Below are positions 8,899-18,628 of a DNA stretch of 64,000 bases, piece after piece. A model generated the notes under the pieces. That model made no database searches. It had not been told where the DNA came from and was given only the letters and a program-made list of their open reading frames with translations. Every line of letters begins with the position of its first letter. The stretch's first letter is position 1. The stretch lies in assembly GCF_001641125.1 (NCBI RefSeq), contig NZ_LWLP01000001.1, positions 2,652,079-2,716,078 on the forward strand. Reading direction: 5' to 3'. The DNA comes from Arthrobacter sp. OY3WO11 (lineage in GTDB: Bacteria > Actinomycetota > Actinomycetes > Actinomycetales > Micrococcaceae). The position numbers and the translations under genes are program-made.

Positions 8899-9549
8899 TT
8901 ACTTCTCGGAGGCTGACTCGCCGGAGGAACCGCTTGCGGTTCCGCCACCGCCGGAGACGGAGCCGGCGTGGGCGGCAATCTTGTCGAAGAAGCCGTACTC
9001 GAGCGCCTCGGTTGCCGTGAACCACTTGTCACGGTCGTTGTCCTTGAGGATGGTTTCAACGGTCTGCCCGGTCTGATCGGCAGTCAGCTCGGCCATGACC
9101 TTCTTCATGTGCAGGATGAGTTCTGCCTGGATCTTGATGTCAGAGGCGGTGCCGCCGATGCCGCCGGAGGGCTGGTGCATCAGGACGCGGGCGTTCGGGG
9201 TGGCGTAGCGCTTCCCCTTGGTGCCGGACGAGAGCAGGAACTGTCCCATGGATGCGGCCAGGCCGGTGGCAACCGTCACGACGTCGTTCGGGATGAACTG
9301 CATGGTGTCGTAGATGGCCATGCCGGCGGTCACGGAGCCGCCCGGTGAGTTGATGTAAAGGTAGATGTCCTTTTCCGGGTTCTCCGCGGACAGGAGCAGC
9401 AGCTGCGAGCAGATGGCATTGGCGTTGTCGTCACGCACCTCTGAGCCGAGCCAGATGATCCGCTCTTTGAGGAGCCGGTTGTAGATGTAGTTGTCCTGGG
9501 CTGCAGGATCGACAGTCGCCATCCGGGGGGACTCTGGGTGCTGTGACAT
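8899..9549 (-). CDS. clpP1: ATP-dependent Clp protease proteolytic subunit ClpP1
   Basis: A 216-residue serine protease subunit. The triad is visible: Ser100 in GLAASMGQF, His125 in RVLMHQP and Asp in [10 protein letters not shown]. The glycine/serine-rich tail is likely disordered. The ATG at 9549 is preceded by GAGAGGTTAGTACAT, giving a usable ribosome site. It is the first gene of the clpP1-clpP2 operon. tig lies upstream but is separated by a terminator. The order tig-clpP1-clpP2-clpX is standard in actinobacteria. Confidence 0.96.
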   Translation of the reverse strand: MSQHPESPRMATVDPAAQDNYIYNRLLKERIIWLGSEVRDDNANAICSQLLLLSAENPEKDIYLYINSPGGSVTAGMAIYDTMQFIPNDVVTVATGLAASMGQFLLSSGTKGKRYATPNARVLMHQPSGGIGGTASDIKIQAELILHMKKVMAELTADQTGQTVETILKDNDRDKWFTATEALEYGFFDKIAAHAGSVSGGGGTASGSSGESASEK

Positions 9550-9702
9550 ATGTACTAACCTCTCGCTGGTGACGGTGACATCACTGAAAATCACTACTTG
9601 GACACTAACCGGTTTCACCGGCGTTTTGTTCGCACACCCGCGGCTGTTCGCTGACGGCGCACGATCGGCCGGGCAGTCCCGGCAGCGGCCGGATCTTAAC
9701 TC

Positions 9703-9738
9703 AAAGGGCCCCCGGATCGAGTGATCCGGGGGCCCTTT
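9703..9738 (-). terminator. Terminator after tig
   Basis: AAAGGGCCCCCGGATC at 9703-9718 pairs with GATCCGGGGGCCCTTT at 9723-9738 across a 4-nt loop. The stem starts and ends with A/T runs, so it can work in either direction. It lies 18 nt past the tig stop. Confidence 0.85.
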
Positions 9739-9756
9739 GGCGGTGCGTCCTGAAGC

Positions 9757-11136
9757 CTAGGCCTTGGCCTCTGCCTTGTCTTCGTCAGCGGCGGTCTCTT
9801 CGGTTTCAGCTTCCACTGCCTCGGCTGCGGGAGCTTCCTCTTCACCGCCGGGGCGCACGAAGTCGCTGAGGTCAACGGCCTTGCCCTCGGTGTCGGTGAC
9901 CTCGGCCTGGCCGAGGACAACAGCCAGCGCCTTGCGGCGGCGGACCTCGGAGACCATCATGGGCACCTGGCCGCTCTGGTCGATGATCTGGGCGAACTGG
10001 TTCGGGTCCATGCCGTACTGGCTTGCCGTGGTGACGATGTAGTCGATCAGCTCGTTCTGGCTGACGTTGACTTCTTCTTTCTCGGCAATGGCGTCGAGGA
10101 TGATTTCGTTCTGGAAAGCACGGGCCGTGTTGGCGCGGACCTCTTCGCGGTGCTCCTCGGTGTCGTGCTCGCCTTCACCGTGTCCGTTGCCCTCCTTGAA
10201 GTGGGCCTCGAGCTGCTCCTCGACCACGGAATCCGGAACGGGAACCTCAACGAGCTCGACGAGCTTGTCCAGGACCTTGTCCCGGGCCTCGACGCCCTGC
10301 TCCACTACCTTGGAGTCGGCGGCCTGCTTGGCAAGGTCTTCACGGAGTTCGGCCAGGGTGTCGAACTCGGAAGCGAGCTGGGCGAAGTCGTCGTTCGCCT
10401 CGGGGAGTTCGCGCTCCTTGACGGCCTTCACAACAACCTTGACCTGGGCCTCTTCACCGGCGTGGTCACCGCCCACCAGGGTGGTGTTAAAGATGGCATC
10501 CTCATCGGCGCTGAGGCCAGTGACGGCTTCGTCGAGTCCGTCGAGCATGGTGCCGGCACCAACCTGGTAGGACAGGCCGGCGGCGGAGTCGACCTCTTCG
10601 CCGTCGATGGTGGCGGTGATGTCGATGGTGAGGAAGTCACCGTCGGCAGCGGGGCGCTCTACCGACTTGAGCGTGCCGAAGCGGCCGCGCAGTTCGTCGA
10701 GGGCCTTGTCCACGTCTTCTTCGGACGACTCGGCGGCTGCAACCTCAACCTTGATGCCGGCGTAGTCCGGGAGTTCGATCTCGGGGCGGACGTCCACCTC
10801 GGCAGCGAACTTCAGTCCGCCGTCGGTAGCCGACGGGTCCGGAACCTCGGTGATCTCAACCTCGGGACGGCTCAGGGGGCGGATGCCGGATTCCTGCACG
10901 GCAGCCTGGTACCAGCCGTTGAGGCCTTCGTTGATGGCAGTCTCCAGGACGTAGCCGCGGCCAACGCGCTGGTCGATGAGCTTTGCCGGTACCTTGCCCT
11001 TACGGAAGCCAGGGACCTGGATCTGCGAAGCAACGGTCTTGTAGGCCGAGTCGATGCTGGGCTTCAATTCCTCAAAGGGGACCTCAACATTGAGCTTGAC
11101 CCGCGTGGGGGTGAGGTTCTCGACAGCGCTCTTCAC
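9757..11136 (-). CDS. tig: Trigger factor (ribosome-associated chaperone, peptidyl-prolyl isomerase)
   Basis: A 459-residue trigger factor. The N-terminal ribosome-binding domain shows the GFRKGKVP signature (about residues 44-51), the FKBP-type PPIase domain follows, then a helical chaperone domain. The C-terminus is a long acidic/alanine-rich tail, common in actinobacterial homologues. The start is GTG at 11136, preceded by AGGAGT. It binds nascent chains near the exit tunnel. Its proximity to clpP1P2-clpX groups folding and degradation functions. Confidence 0.96.
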   Translation of the reverse strand: MKSAVENLTPTRVKLNVEVPFEELKPSIDSAYKTVASQIQVPGFRKGKVPAKLIDQRVGRGYVLETAINEGLNGWYQAAVQESGIRPLSRPEVEITEVPDPSATDGGLKFAAEVDVRPEIELPDYAGIKVEVAAAESSEEDVDKALDELRGRFGTLKSVERPAADGDFLTIDITATIDGEEVDSAAGLSYQVGAGTMLDGLDEAVTGLSADEDAIFNTTLVGGDHAGEEAQVKVVVKAVKERELPEANDDFAQLASEFDTLAELREDLAKQAADSKVVEQGVEARDKVLDKLVELVEVPVPDSVVEEQLEAHFKEGNGHGEGEHDTEEHREEVRANTARAFQNEIILDAIAEKEEVNVSQNELIDYIVTTASQYGMDPNQFAQIIDQSGQVPMMVSEVRRRKALAVVLGQAEVTDTEGKAVDLSDFVRPGGEEEAPAAEAVEAETEETAADEDKAEAKA

Positions 11137-11217
11137 GGTCTAAGTACTCCTGGGTTTGTGGGATGGGTTTCTGCAAACGCAATGTTTTGTCCAGGCCAAC
11201 AGGTCCGGGCCGCAGAG

Positions 11218-11292
11218 TCGGGGTGACAGGATTTGAACCTGCGACTTCCTGCTCCCAAAGCAGGCGCTCTAGCCAAGCTGAGCTACACCCCG
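11218..11292 (-). tRNA. tRNA-Pro (anticodon UGG)
   Basis: The cloverleaf reads leftward from CGGGGTGTAGCTCAG. The anticodon loop CTTTGGGAG carries TGG, the T arm is GGTTCAAATCC, and the acceptor strand ends CACCCCG plus discriminator A. CCA is not encoded. Confidence 0.95.
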
Positions 11293-11434
11293 TAAGTGCA
11301 CAGGCAAGTCTACGGTCATACGCGCCGAGTTTGCACATTTGACACGTAGGCCATGGATTAGGTTTAGTTGTATCCGGCTTGAACAGCCAGCCCGAAGTCG
11401 CAGGCCTGCTAATGTTGCAGACGCAGCTTCTTCC

Positions 11435-11505
11435 GGGGACGTAGCTTAATGGTAAAGCCTCAGTCTTCCAAACTGATTACGCGGGTTCGATTCCCGTCGT
11501 CCCCT
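11435..11505 (+). tRNA. tRNA-Gly (anticodon UCC)
   Basis: A 71-nt cloverleaf. The acceptor GGGGACG pairs with CGTCCCC, the D arm is TAGCTTAATGGTA, the anticodon loop CTTCCAA carries TCC, and the T arm is GGTTCGATTCC. CCA is not encoded. A consensus TTGACA at 11339-11344 about 90 nt upstream may belong to its promoter. A terminator hairpin follows at 11516. Confidence 0.95.
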
Positions 11506-11515
11506 CCGGACACGC

Positions 11516-11541
11516 AAAGGCCCCTCAGTTGAGGGGCCTTT
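11516..11541 (+). terminator. Terminator after tRNA-Gly
   Basis: AAAGGCCCCTC (11516-11526) pairs with GAGGGGCCTTT (11531-11541) across a 4-nt loop, 10 nt after the tRNA. The flanking A and T runs make it usable in both directions, so it may also end the leftward nei-type transcript. Confidence 0.85.
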
Positions 11542-11685
11542 GTCGTTTATTCCGCGGGACGCCGGCACCGGCAAGCCTTCGTGGGGCGCTTTGACGGCGC
11601 ACGGGCCGCAAATCCACAGCGGCGGACGGCGTGTCCGTGTCGAAGTGTCCCAGTCCGGTTCGCCCCTGAACCACCGGCGCCGTGT

Positions 11686-12627
11686 TCAGGTCTGGCAGGA
11701 AGGGCACCAGTACAGCTTGCGGCCCACCAGTTCTGCGGCCAGCACTGTGGTCCCGCAGACCCGGCAGGGCAATCCGTCACGCTTGTACACAAAATGCGCG
11801 TTGTCCCGGGCGGGAAAGGTGCCGCTTTTCAGTGCGGCGGTTTCGGCCGCGGGTCTGGCCGCCTTGCCGTTTCCCGTCCAGTACTTGGGCGTCGTGGTGA
11901 TGATCCTGCCGTCGGAGACGCCGTCGTTCATCACGGAGACGACGTCGCGCCACAGCTTCCGTGCCTCGTTGTCAGCAAGGTTGCTGCCCGGCAGCCAGGG
12001 GTCCAGCCGGCGCCGGAACAGGACTTCCGCACGGTAGACGTTGCCCACGCCCGCGATGATCTTCTGGTCCATCAGGAGCGCGGCCACGGGTGCCTTGCGG
12101 CCTTGGAGGTTGGCGGCAAACCGGCCGGCGTCGCCCCGGCGGTTTACCAACGGGTCCGGCCCCAGCCGTGCCCGCACCATGTCAGTCTCAGCCAGGGTGA
12201 TGGTTTCGCAGGTGGTGGCACCCCTCAGGTCGGCCCAGCCGTTCGTGGCGGCAAGCCTGACCCGGACGGCGCCCACCGGCGCCGGCGGTCCGGCATAGGA
12301 GGCGTCGCCGTCGTCGTTTCCTTCCGCGAAGGTTTCCTGCTCCCCCACGCGGCGCGGCGCTCCGATGCTGGAAGATCCGGCGAAAGTGCTGTCGCCGCCG
12401 AAGCTCCAGGCCCCGTACAGCCCAAGGTGCACATGCAGCACCAGGGCATTGTCGAAGTGCAGGAAAAGGTGCTTGCCGTGCGCTTCGGCCGCGAGGAGCG
12501 TGTGCCCGTCCAGCAGCGCGGCACCTGCGCTGAACCTGCCCTGCGGGCTGGACACACTGAGCCTCCGGCCGCCGAAGACGTCCCCGAACTGCCGCGCCAG
12601 CCTGCGGACGGAATGCCCTTCAGGCAC
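11686..12627 (-). CDS. Fpg/Nei family DNA glycosylase (endonuclease VIII-like)
   Basis: A 313-residue base-excision repair glycosylase/AP lyase. The start MPEGHSVRRL gives the catalytic N-terminal Pro and Glu after Met removal, in the Nei-type form (Fpg would be MPELPE). A helix-two-turn-helix lies around IIAGVGNVYRAE. A C-terminal zinc finger has CRVC and CPSC. It probably removes oxidised pyrimidines; the exact subclass (Nei1 or Nei2) is uncertain. The start is GTG at 12627, whose G is shared with the TAG stop of the upstream rpiB-like gene, so translation is coupled. Confidence 0.92.
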   Translation of the reverse strand: MPEGHSVRRLARQFGDVFGGRRLSVSSPQGRFSAGAALLDGHTLLAAEAHGKHLFLHFDNALVLHVHLGLYGAWSFGGDSTFAGSSSIGAPRRVGEQETFAEGNDDGDASYAGPPAPVGAVRVRLAATNGWADLRGATTCETITLAETDMVRARLGPDPLVNRRGDAGRFAANLQGRKAPVAALLMDQKIIAGVGNVYRAEVLFRRRLDPWLPGSNLADNEARKLWRDVVSVMNDGVSDGRIITTTPKYWTGNGKAARPAAETAALKSGTFPARDNAHFVYKRDGLPCRVCGTTVLAAELVGRKLYWCPSCQT

Positions 12628-13121
12628 TACTCGATGACCTCGCCGGTTGATTCGTAGGCGGCGATCTTGCCGATGCGGCGCACGTGCCGTTCGTCGTTGC
12701 TGAAAGGCTCCGTCAGGAAGGCTTCAACAAGCTCGGTTGCTTCCTCCACGGTGTGCTGGCGGCCGCCAACGGCAACAACGTTGGCATCGTTGTGCTCGCG
12801 CGCCAGGACTGCTGTGGAGTGGTTCCAGGCCAGTGCGGCACGAACGCCTTTGACCTTGTTGGCGGCAATCTGCTCACCGTTGCCTGATCCGCCCAGCACG
12901 ATGCCCAGGGCGTGGACCCCTGCCTGCTGGTCCGCAACCACCGCAAGGGCGGCGTTAATGCAGAACGACGGGTAGTCATCCTGCGCGTCGTAGGCCTTGG
13001 GACCGTGGTCCACCACCTCGTATCCCTTGGCGGACAGGTGCTGCACCAGGTGGGCGCTGAGCTCCATGCCTGCGTGGTCGGTGGCGATATGGACCCGCGG
13101 GAAGGCAGGGGAAGAAGTCAC
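12627..13121 (-). CDS. rpiB: RpiB-family ribose-5-phosphate isomerase
   Basis: A 164-residue RpiB/LacAB-type sugar phosphate isomerase that interconverts ribose-5-P and ribulose-5-P in the pentose phosphate pathway. Motifs: ATDHAGMEL at the N-terminus, VVDHGP, YPSFC, the LGGSGNGEQIAANK phosphate-binding loop and an ARxHNDANV segment. LGGSGNG carries Ser where some homologues have a catalytic Cys, as in mycobacterial RpiB. The start is GTG at 13121. It is directly coupled to the DNA glycosylase downstream. Confidence 0.9.
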   Translation of the reverse strand: MTSSPAFPRVHIATDHAGMELSAHLVQHLSAKGYEVVDHGPKAYDAQDDYPSFCINAALAVVADQQAGVHALGIVLGGSGNGEQIAANKVKGVRAALAWNHSTAVLAREHNDANVVAVGGRQHTVEEATELVEAFLTEPFSNDERHVRRIGKIAAYESTGEVIE

Positions 13122-13201
13122 GAGCAGAATCCGTTCGGTTGGGGCGCCGGCAGCCGGCCGGGACGGCGCAGGCCAGGGTCAGGACAACAGGGTCAAGGAT
13201 A

Positions 13202-14221
13202 CTAGGACTCCGGCTGGGCGGCTGGGGGCTGGCCGCCCCCTCCGCGGCGGGCCCTCGCGGCGACACGGGTCAAAACCTCAGCCAGCCTGGCAGCGGAAGC
13301 CGGGCTGCCGCCGCTCACCGCGAGCCGCTGGCCGTCAGTTTTGCTGACGACGACGGCGGGACCGCTGCTGACGAGCATGGCTGAGGTTCCGCCGTGGTGC
13401 CGGTAGCCCCACCCGCCATAGTCTGCAGCCTTCACATCTGCCGCGGTGGCGCCGGAGATGGCTCCCGCCGGCACGTTCATGACCGGCACGATGCCGGCCA
13501 GGAGGACCTTCAGGCCCTGCCGGTCGGCTTTGATCCGGGCGAACAGGAAGGCGGCGCCCACCACGGCGAGGAGCACCAGGAGCATCCCAAGCCAGGGCAC
13601 GGCGACCGTAATTAACGCGGAGGGAAACAGCGACGCTATGGCGATCATGATGAAGACTGAGCTGCGGGCGTGCACCCAGAGGCGGATGCTGTCCCGCGCC
13701 AGGTCCGGGTCCGCTTCCCTGGCGAGGGCGAGCTGGAGCGCGCGGTCATCGTCGAGCGACCACTGCTGGTCGGCCTTGAAAACGAAGGCGATGATGACGC
13801 CCAGCGATACGGCCGCACCGCTTCCGAGGGCGAGGACCGTCATGTCCACGTGGGATTCCCGGGCGTCTGCCAATCCTGCCTGCCCCACCAGGCCGGCAGC
13901 GACGACGCTGGTGACAAAAAGGCTGAGGAACAGTCCGGCACCCATCATGATCCGGCGCATGATTGCAGGCCTGTTGAGGGTCACAGCCTGGGAGAGGACC
14001 AGCCAGCCCGCCGCCACGATCGCCGCCGCTCCCACGCCCACATAGGTGCCGAAGGGCGCGAAGGCCGCGCCGCCGTCGTCCGTCCACCGGATCGCGAGCG
14101 GCTCGGGAAGGTCCGGCCGGATCAGGAAGGCGCACACCACAAAACCGGCGGCAAGGACCACCGGAAACCCTGCGGCGAAGCGCAGCGCCCTGGCGTCCAC
14201 CGAATCCCTAAGCTTGCCCAT
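13202..14221 (-). CDS. DUF1648-type integral membrane protein
   Basis: A 339-residue protein with six or so hydrophobic segments: about residues 15-35, 58-78, 90-112, 125-150, 180-200 and 205-225. The first extracytoplasmic stretch (LPEPLAIRWTDDGG followed by FGTYVG) resembles DUF1648, seen in SdpI-like and other actinobacterial membrane proteins. The C-terminal third is soluble and ends in a Gly/Pro/Gln-rich tail. Function is unknown. It reads alone between rpiB and divergent pepN. Confidence 0.75.
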   Translation of the reverse strand: MGKLRDSVDARALRFAAGFPVVLAAGFVVCAFLIRPDLPEPLAIRWTDDGGAAFAPFGTYVGVGAAAIVAAGWLVLSQAVTLNRPAIMRRIMMGAGLFLSLFVTSVVAAGLVGQAGLADARESHVDMTVLALGSGAAVSLGVIIAFVFKADQQWSLDDDRALQLALAREADPDLARDSIRLWVHARSSVFIMIAIASLFPSALITVAVPWLGMLLVLLAVVGAAFLFARIKADRQGLKVLLAGIVPVMNVPAGAISGATAADVKAADYGGWGYRHHGGTSAMLVSSGPAVVVSKTDGQRLAVSGGSPASAARLAEVLTRVAARARRGGGGQPPAAQPES

Positions 14222-14378
14222 GATCCAACGCTACTCCGGCCGCAGGCGCCTGGCGTCCTGCATCTTTCCCCGTCCGCTGTGAGCCGCGCTACGTTTCCGG
14301 GGGTGAAGGAATGCAAGAATGAGCAGTGCCGCCGCTGGGCACCGCCAGCCGGCAGACGCAATCTTTCTGGAGGGCCCT

Positions 14379-16955
14379 GTGCCAGGTATGAATCTCACGC
14401 GAGTTGAAGCCAATGAACGTGCCAAACTGATCTCCGTCGAGTCCTACGAGGTCAGCCTGGACCTGACCCGCGGTGGAAACGTCTTCGGCAGCACCACCAC
14501 CGTGAAGTTCAGCGCCAGGCCCGGATCCTCCACTTTCATTGACGCCGTCACCTCCGCCGTCCACAGCGTCACCCTGAACGGCCGGAGCCTGGATCCGGCC
14601 ACCGTGGCGGACGGCGTCCGAATCCAGCTGCCGGACCTCGGGGAGCAGAACGAGCTCACTGTCGTGGCCGATGCGCCGTATATGAACACCGGTGAGGGAC
14701 TGCACCGCTTCGTGGACCCGGTGGACAACGAGGTCTACCTGTACACACAGTTCGAGGTTCCGGACTCCCGCCGGATGTTCGCTGTGTTCGAACAGCCCGA
14801 CCTGAAGGCGGCGTTCACCTTCACGGTTACTGCGCCCTCGCATTGGGACGTCATCTCCAACTCCCCCACGCCCGCACCCCTGGAGACCACGCCCGGGGAC
14901 GACGGCGGCGCCCGTTCCGTCTGGTCTTTCTCCCCCACACCGAGGCTGTCCTCATACGTCACGGCACTGATTGCAGGTCCCTACCAGTCCGTGCGCAGCG
15001 GCGTGGTGAGCTCCGACGGCCGGACTATTCCGCTGGGCGTCTTCGCCCGGAAGTCGCTGATGCAGTACCTCGACGCCGACAACATCTTCGAGCTCACCCG
15101 CCAGGGCTTCGCATTCTTCGAGGCGCAGTTCGGCTGCCCGTACCCGTTCGAGAAGTACGACCAGCTGTTTGTTCCGGAGTTCAACGCCGGCGCCATGGAA
15201 AATGCCGGAGCGGTGACCATCCTTGAAGGCTACGTCTTCCGCAGCAAGGTCACGGAAGCCCAGATCGAACGCCGTGCCATCACGGTCCTCCACGAGCTCG
15301 CCCACATGTGGTTCGGGGACCTGGTGACCATGCGCTGGTGGAACGACCTGTGGCTGAACGAGTCCTTTGCCGAGTACATGTCCCACCTCGCGGCGGTGGA
15401 GGCGACGTCCTTCACCAGCGCGTGGACCACCTTCGCCTCCGTGGAGAAGTCCTGGGCCTACCGCCAGGACCAGCTGCCCACCACGCACCCGATCTTTGCC
15501 GAGATCAACGATCTCCAGGACGTCGAGGTCAACTTTGACGGCATCACCTACGCCAAGGGCGCCTCCGTCCTCCGCCAGCTGGTGGCATGGGTTGGCCCGG
15601 AACAGTTCATGGCCGGGGTGCGTGAGTACTTTGCCAAGCATTCCTGGCAGAACACCGAGCTGGGCGACCTCCTGGTGGAACTGGAGAAGGCCAGCGGCCG
15701 CGACCTTGACGACTGGGGCCGGCAGTGGCTGGAAACCGCCGGGGTGAACACCCTGAAGCCGGAGCTTGAAGTGGACGGCGGCGGCGTGCTCACGTCCTTC
15801 GCGATTGTGCAGTCTGCGGTTGAGGAGTGGCCCACGATTCGGCCGCACCGCCTGGCGGTGGGCTTCTACAACCTCAGCGGGGCCGGCAAGCTTGAGCGGG
15901 TGCACCGCGAGGAGCTGGATGTCGACGGCGGACGCACCGAGGTGCCCGCGCTGGTGGGGCTTGCCCGGCCGGACCTGATCCTGGTCAACGATGACGACCT
16001 CGCCTACGCCAAGGTCCGGCTGGACGAAAAGTCCCTGGCAACGGCCACGGCCCACCTGAAGGACTTCAGCCAGAGCCTGCCGCGGACCCTGGTCTGGAAC
16101 TCGGCCTGGGACGCCGCCCGCGACGGCGAGACACCGGCGCGGCGGTACGTTGACCTGGTCCTCGCCAATGTGGCGGCAGAGTCTGACTCTTCCGTGATCC
16201 TGGTCCAGCTCCGCCAGCTGGCCACCACCCTGAATTTCTACGTTGCGGAGAAGCACCGCGAGGCCACCGCGGTGGCAGCCGCGGACCGGCTGTGGGACCT
16301 GGCGTCCGGGGTGGCCGGCGGATCCGACGCCCAGCTGCAGTTCGTCAAGTCCTTCGCACTGCTGGCCCGCAGCGGGTCCCAGCTGGACAGGGTGGCGGGG
16401 CTCCTGGACGGTTCGGCCACCCTGGAGGGGCTGGCCGTGGACCAGGACCTGCGCTGGGAACTGGTGGCCTCCCTGGTGGCCGGCGGACGCCTCGGCCAGG
16501 AGGGCATTGACACCGAACTCCAGCGCGACAACACGTCCAGCGGCCAGAATGCCGCGGCCCTCGCCAAGGCTGCCATCCCCACCCCCGAAGCCAAGGCAGC
16601 GGCCTGGGACTCCATCGTGGTCAAGGGCGAGCTGTCCAACGCTCTCCAGGGTTCAGCCGTGACCGGCTTCATGCGGGTACTGGACCGCACCCTGCTGGAG
16701 CCGTACGCCGAAAAGTACTTCGAGGCCGTGCCGGGCATCGTCGAAACCCGCACCCACGCACTGGCCCAGCAGATCGTCGTCGGACTCTACCCGGCGCTGC
16801 TGACCACCCAGGCGACCATCGACCGCACGGACGGCTTCCTGGCGGCGCTTCCGCCGGCAAGCGCCGCGCTGCGGCGGATGATGCTGGAAAACCGCGACGG
16901 CGTTGCCCGGGCACTGCGCGCCCGCGCCGCTGATGTCCTCCCGGACGAAGCATAG
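14379..16955 (+). CDS. pepN: Aminopeptidase N (M1 metallopeptidase)
   Basis: An 858-residue zinc aminopeptidase of the M1 family that trims N-terminal residues from peptides in the cytoplasm. The exopeptidase motif GAMEN lies near residue 270. The zinc site VLHELAHMWFGDLV lies near residue 305, with the distal Glu in NESFAEYMS. The ERAP1-like C-terminal helical domain follows. The start is GTG at 14379, because GGAGGG sits 4 nt upstream and the N-terminus then reads MPGMNLTR, matching the MPGTNLTR start usual in actinobacteria; the next ATG is 14388. An OsmC gene follows 9 nt after the stop. Confidence 0.96.
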   Translation: MPGMNLTRVEANERAKLISVESYEVSLDLTRGGNVFGSTTTVKFSARPGSSTFIDAVTSAVHSVTLNGRSLDPATVADGVRIQLPDLGEQNELTVVADAPYMNTGEGLHRFVDPVDNEVYLYTQFEVPDSRRMFAVFEQPDLKAAFTFTVTAPSHWDVISNSPTPAPLETTPGDDGGARSVWSFSPTPRLSSYVTALIAGPYQSVRSGVVSSDGRTIPLGVFARKSLMQYLDADNIFELTRQGFAFFEAQFGCPYPFEKYDQLFVPEFNAGAMENAGAVTILEGYVFRSKVTEAQIERRAITVLHELAHMWFGDLVTMRWWNDLWLNESFAEYMSHLAAVEATSFTSAWTTFASVEKSWAYRQDQLPTTHPIFAEINDLQDVEVNFDGITYAKGASVLRQLVAWVGPEQFMAGVREYFAKHSWQNTELGDLLVELEKASGRDLDDWGRQWLETAGVNTLKPELEVDGGGVLTSFAIVQSAVEEWPTIRPHRLAVGFYNLSGAGKLERVHREELDVDGGRTEVPALVGLARPDLILVNDDDLAYAKVRLDEKSLATATAHLKDFSQSLPRTLVWNSAWDAARDGETPARRYVDLVLANVAAESDSSVILVQLRQLATTLNFYVAEKHREATAVAAADRLWDLASGVAGGSDAQLQFVKSFALLARSGSQLDRVAGLLDGSATLEGLAVDQDLRWELVASLVAGGRLGQEGIDTELQRDNTSSGQNAAALAKAAIPTPEAKAAAWDSIVVKGELSNALQGSAVTGFMRVLDRTLLEPYAEKYFEAVPGIVETRTHALAQQIVVGLYPALLTTQATIDRTDGFLAALPPASAALRRMMLENRDGVARALRARAADVLPDEA

Positions 16956-16964
16956 GAGCCCGGG

Positions 16965-17438
16965 ATGGGACTCAGTGAGCACCGGTACAAGCTGACCGTC
17001 CAGTGGACGGGCAATTCGGGTGAGGGGACGTCGTCCTACCGGGGTTATTCCCGGGACCACGACATCCTTATTCCGGGGCTGCCGGTCCTGAAAGGCTCAG
17101 CGGACCCCACGTTCCACGGGGACAAGGAGCGCTACAACCCGGAGCAGCTGCTCCTTGCTGCCCTGGCCCAGTGCCATATGCTCTCCTACCTGCACGTGGC
17201 TGTGAAGCACGGTGTGGTGGTCACGGACTACCGCGACGAGGCGTCCGGGATGCTGAAGCTGAACCGGGATGGCAGCGGCCAGTTTGAGAGTGTCACGCTG
17301 CGCCCGACGGTTACGGTGGCGGATCCGGCGCATGTGGAGCTGGCCGAACGGCTGCACCATGAGGCGAACCAGGTGTGCTTCATTGCCCGCAGCGTGAACT
17401 TCCCGGTGGGACATGAACCCGTCACGCTAACGGCCTGA
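16965..17438 (+). CDS. OsmC family peroxiredoxin-like protein
   Basis: A 157-residue OsmC/Ohr-fold protein, probably a thiol-dependent reductase of organic peroxides. The two family cysteines are present in ALAQCHMLSYLH and NQVCFIARSVNFPV. It resembles the YhfA/general OsmC branch rather than Ohr. It starts 9 nt after pepN and is likely cotranscribed. A conserved palindrome follows immediately (17442-17507). Confidence 0.9.
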   Translation: MGLSEHRYKLTVQWTGNSGEGTSSYRGYSRDHDILIPGLPVLKGSADPTFHGDKERYNPEQLLLAALAQCHMLSYLHVAVKHGVVVTDYRDEASGMLKLNRDGSGQFESVTLRPTVTVADPAHVELAERLHHEANQVCFIARSVNFPVGHEPVTLTA

Positions 17439-17441
17439 TGG

Positions 17442-17507
17442 CCCAACCAGGTAGCGCTAAGTGTCGTTTTCAGGGCTCAGAACGACACTTACTGCTACCT
17501 AGTTGGG
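17442..17507. repeat. Palindromic element, copy 1 (27-bp arms, 12-nt loop)
   Basis: The left arm 17442-17468 pairs with the right arm 17481-17507, with three mismatches in 27. The loop is 12 nt. The core GTAGCGCTAAGTGTCGTT is identical to that of a second copy at 46046-46105, while the outer stem differs between copies (CCCAACCAG here). It lies between convergent OsmC and epimerase genes, where it could act as a bidirectional terminator or as a REP-like repeat. Confidence 0.85.
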
Positions 17508-17517
17508 GCGGGCGGAC

Positions 17518-18510
17518 TCAAAGGCTCCGAGGCAGCTTCTTGGCCAGCCGCGCCTCGGTCTCCGGCGCAAGGCCGGCCTTCCGCGGCCGGTCGACTCCCC
17601 GGGCGCGTTCGTCCGCCAACGTGTCAGTCAGCGTCTCCTGCCAGGGCCGGAGCTGCAGGCCCCGGGCAAGGGCTGCGCTGTTGCTTCGGGCCATGAAGCC
17701 ATCGTGCCCTGGCGGGAGCCACAGCGGCAGAGAATCCGGGCCCGCCCAGTAGTTGACGCCGTGCTCCGCCAGCCACGTCTCCTCCGCCGGAAGGATCCCG
17801 CCGCGGTGGCTCGCAGCCTCCCGGGAAGCGGCAATAAGTTTCCCGAAAGGCACCTGGTTTCCCACGGCGTTCAGCGCCCCGGTCACGCCGTCCCCGGCTG
17901 CGCGCAGGATCCAGGCTGCGAGGTCGCGGACGTCGACGACCTGGGTGGGGCTGTTGTCAATGGCGGGCACGATGACCGGCCGGCTGTGCCGGGCGAACCG
18001 TGCAGGCCAGTAACCGTAGCGGTCCGAACTGTCCCCCGGGCCGCCGATCAGGCCGGCACGGCACAGGTGGGCTTTCCCGCCCGTGGCCCGCATGGTTGCT
18101 TCCTCGATGGCCACCTTGGATTCGCCGTACGTGTCCGGCGTGGACGGAGTGCCGGCCGGGAGCGCAGGCAGGAGGGGAGCGTCCTCGTCCGCACCAGAAA
18201 CCGAAGCATCTTCATAAACGGAGCAACTGGAGACGAACGTCCAGTGCGCTGCACGGTCTGCGAGTGCCTCAAGCGCCTCGGTGGCAGGCACGGGGTCGCG
18301 GGCGACGTCGACCACGGCGTCCCAGTCCCCCGTGGCGCCGGCATAGGCGTCGGCGCCCAGTGAACGGTCCGCCCTGAGCCAGGATGCACCCCGGGGTGGA
18401 ACAGCCGCGGAACCGCGGGCCAGGCAGGTGACGTCATGCCCGTCCGCCACGGCGCTCCGGACGATTTCTGCGGAGAGGAAGGCCGTTCCCCCGAGGACAA
18501 GGATGCGCAT
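17518..18510 (-). CDS. NAD-dependent epimerase/dehydratase (extended SDR)
   Basis: A 330-residue extended SDR. The N-terminal LVLGGTAFLSAEI is the dinucleotide-binding turn of the atypical SDR subgroup (GGTxFLG-like). SSCSVYED supplies Ser, and YGESK supplies the Tyr and Lys of the catalytic set. The C-terminal substrate domain is long, with repeated Trp/Pro. It is typical of actinobacterial reductases related to isoflavone-reductase/epimerase proteins. The substrate is unknown. It stands alone and converges on the palindrome at 17442-17507. Confidence 0.82.
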   Translation of the reverse strand: MRILVLGGTAFLSAEIVRSAVADGHDVTCLARGSAAVPPRGASWLRADRSLGADAYAGATGDWDAVVDVARDPVPATEALEALADRAAHWTFVSSCSVYEDASVSGADEDAPLLPALPAGTPSTPDTYGESKVAIEEATMRATGGKAHLCRAGLIGGPGDSSDRYGYWPARFARHSRPVIVPAIDNSPTQVVDVRDLAAWILRAAGDGVTGALNAVGNQVPFGKLIAASREAASHRGGILPAEETWLAEHGVNYWAGPDSLPLWLPPGHDGFMARSNSAALARGLQLRPWQETLTDTLADERARGVDRPRKAGLAPETEARLAKKLPRSL

Positions 18511-18628
18511 GATGAGAGGCTACGGCGATAGTGTTGAAGGAGAACAGAGCCGTCCGCGCCGGGCGTAACCGGCAGCACGGCACCCCCTTCCCGGCACAGC
18601 CGAACAACAGCAGGAGTACCACCCCCTT

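Noticed and set aside
14952..16256. 434-codon minus-strand open frame inside pepN
   Set aside because: Antisense shadow; pepN has all catalytic motifs in the plus frame.
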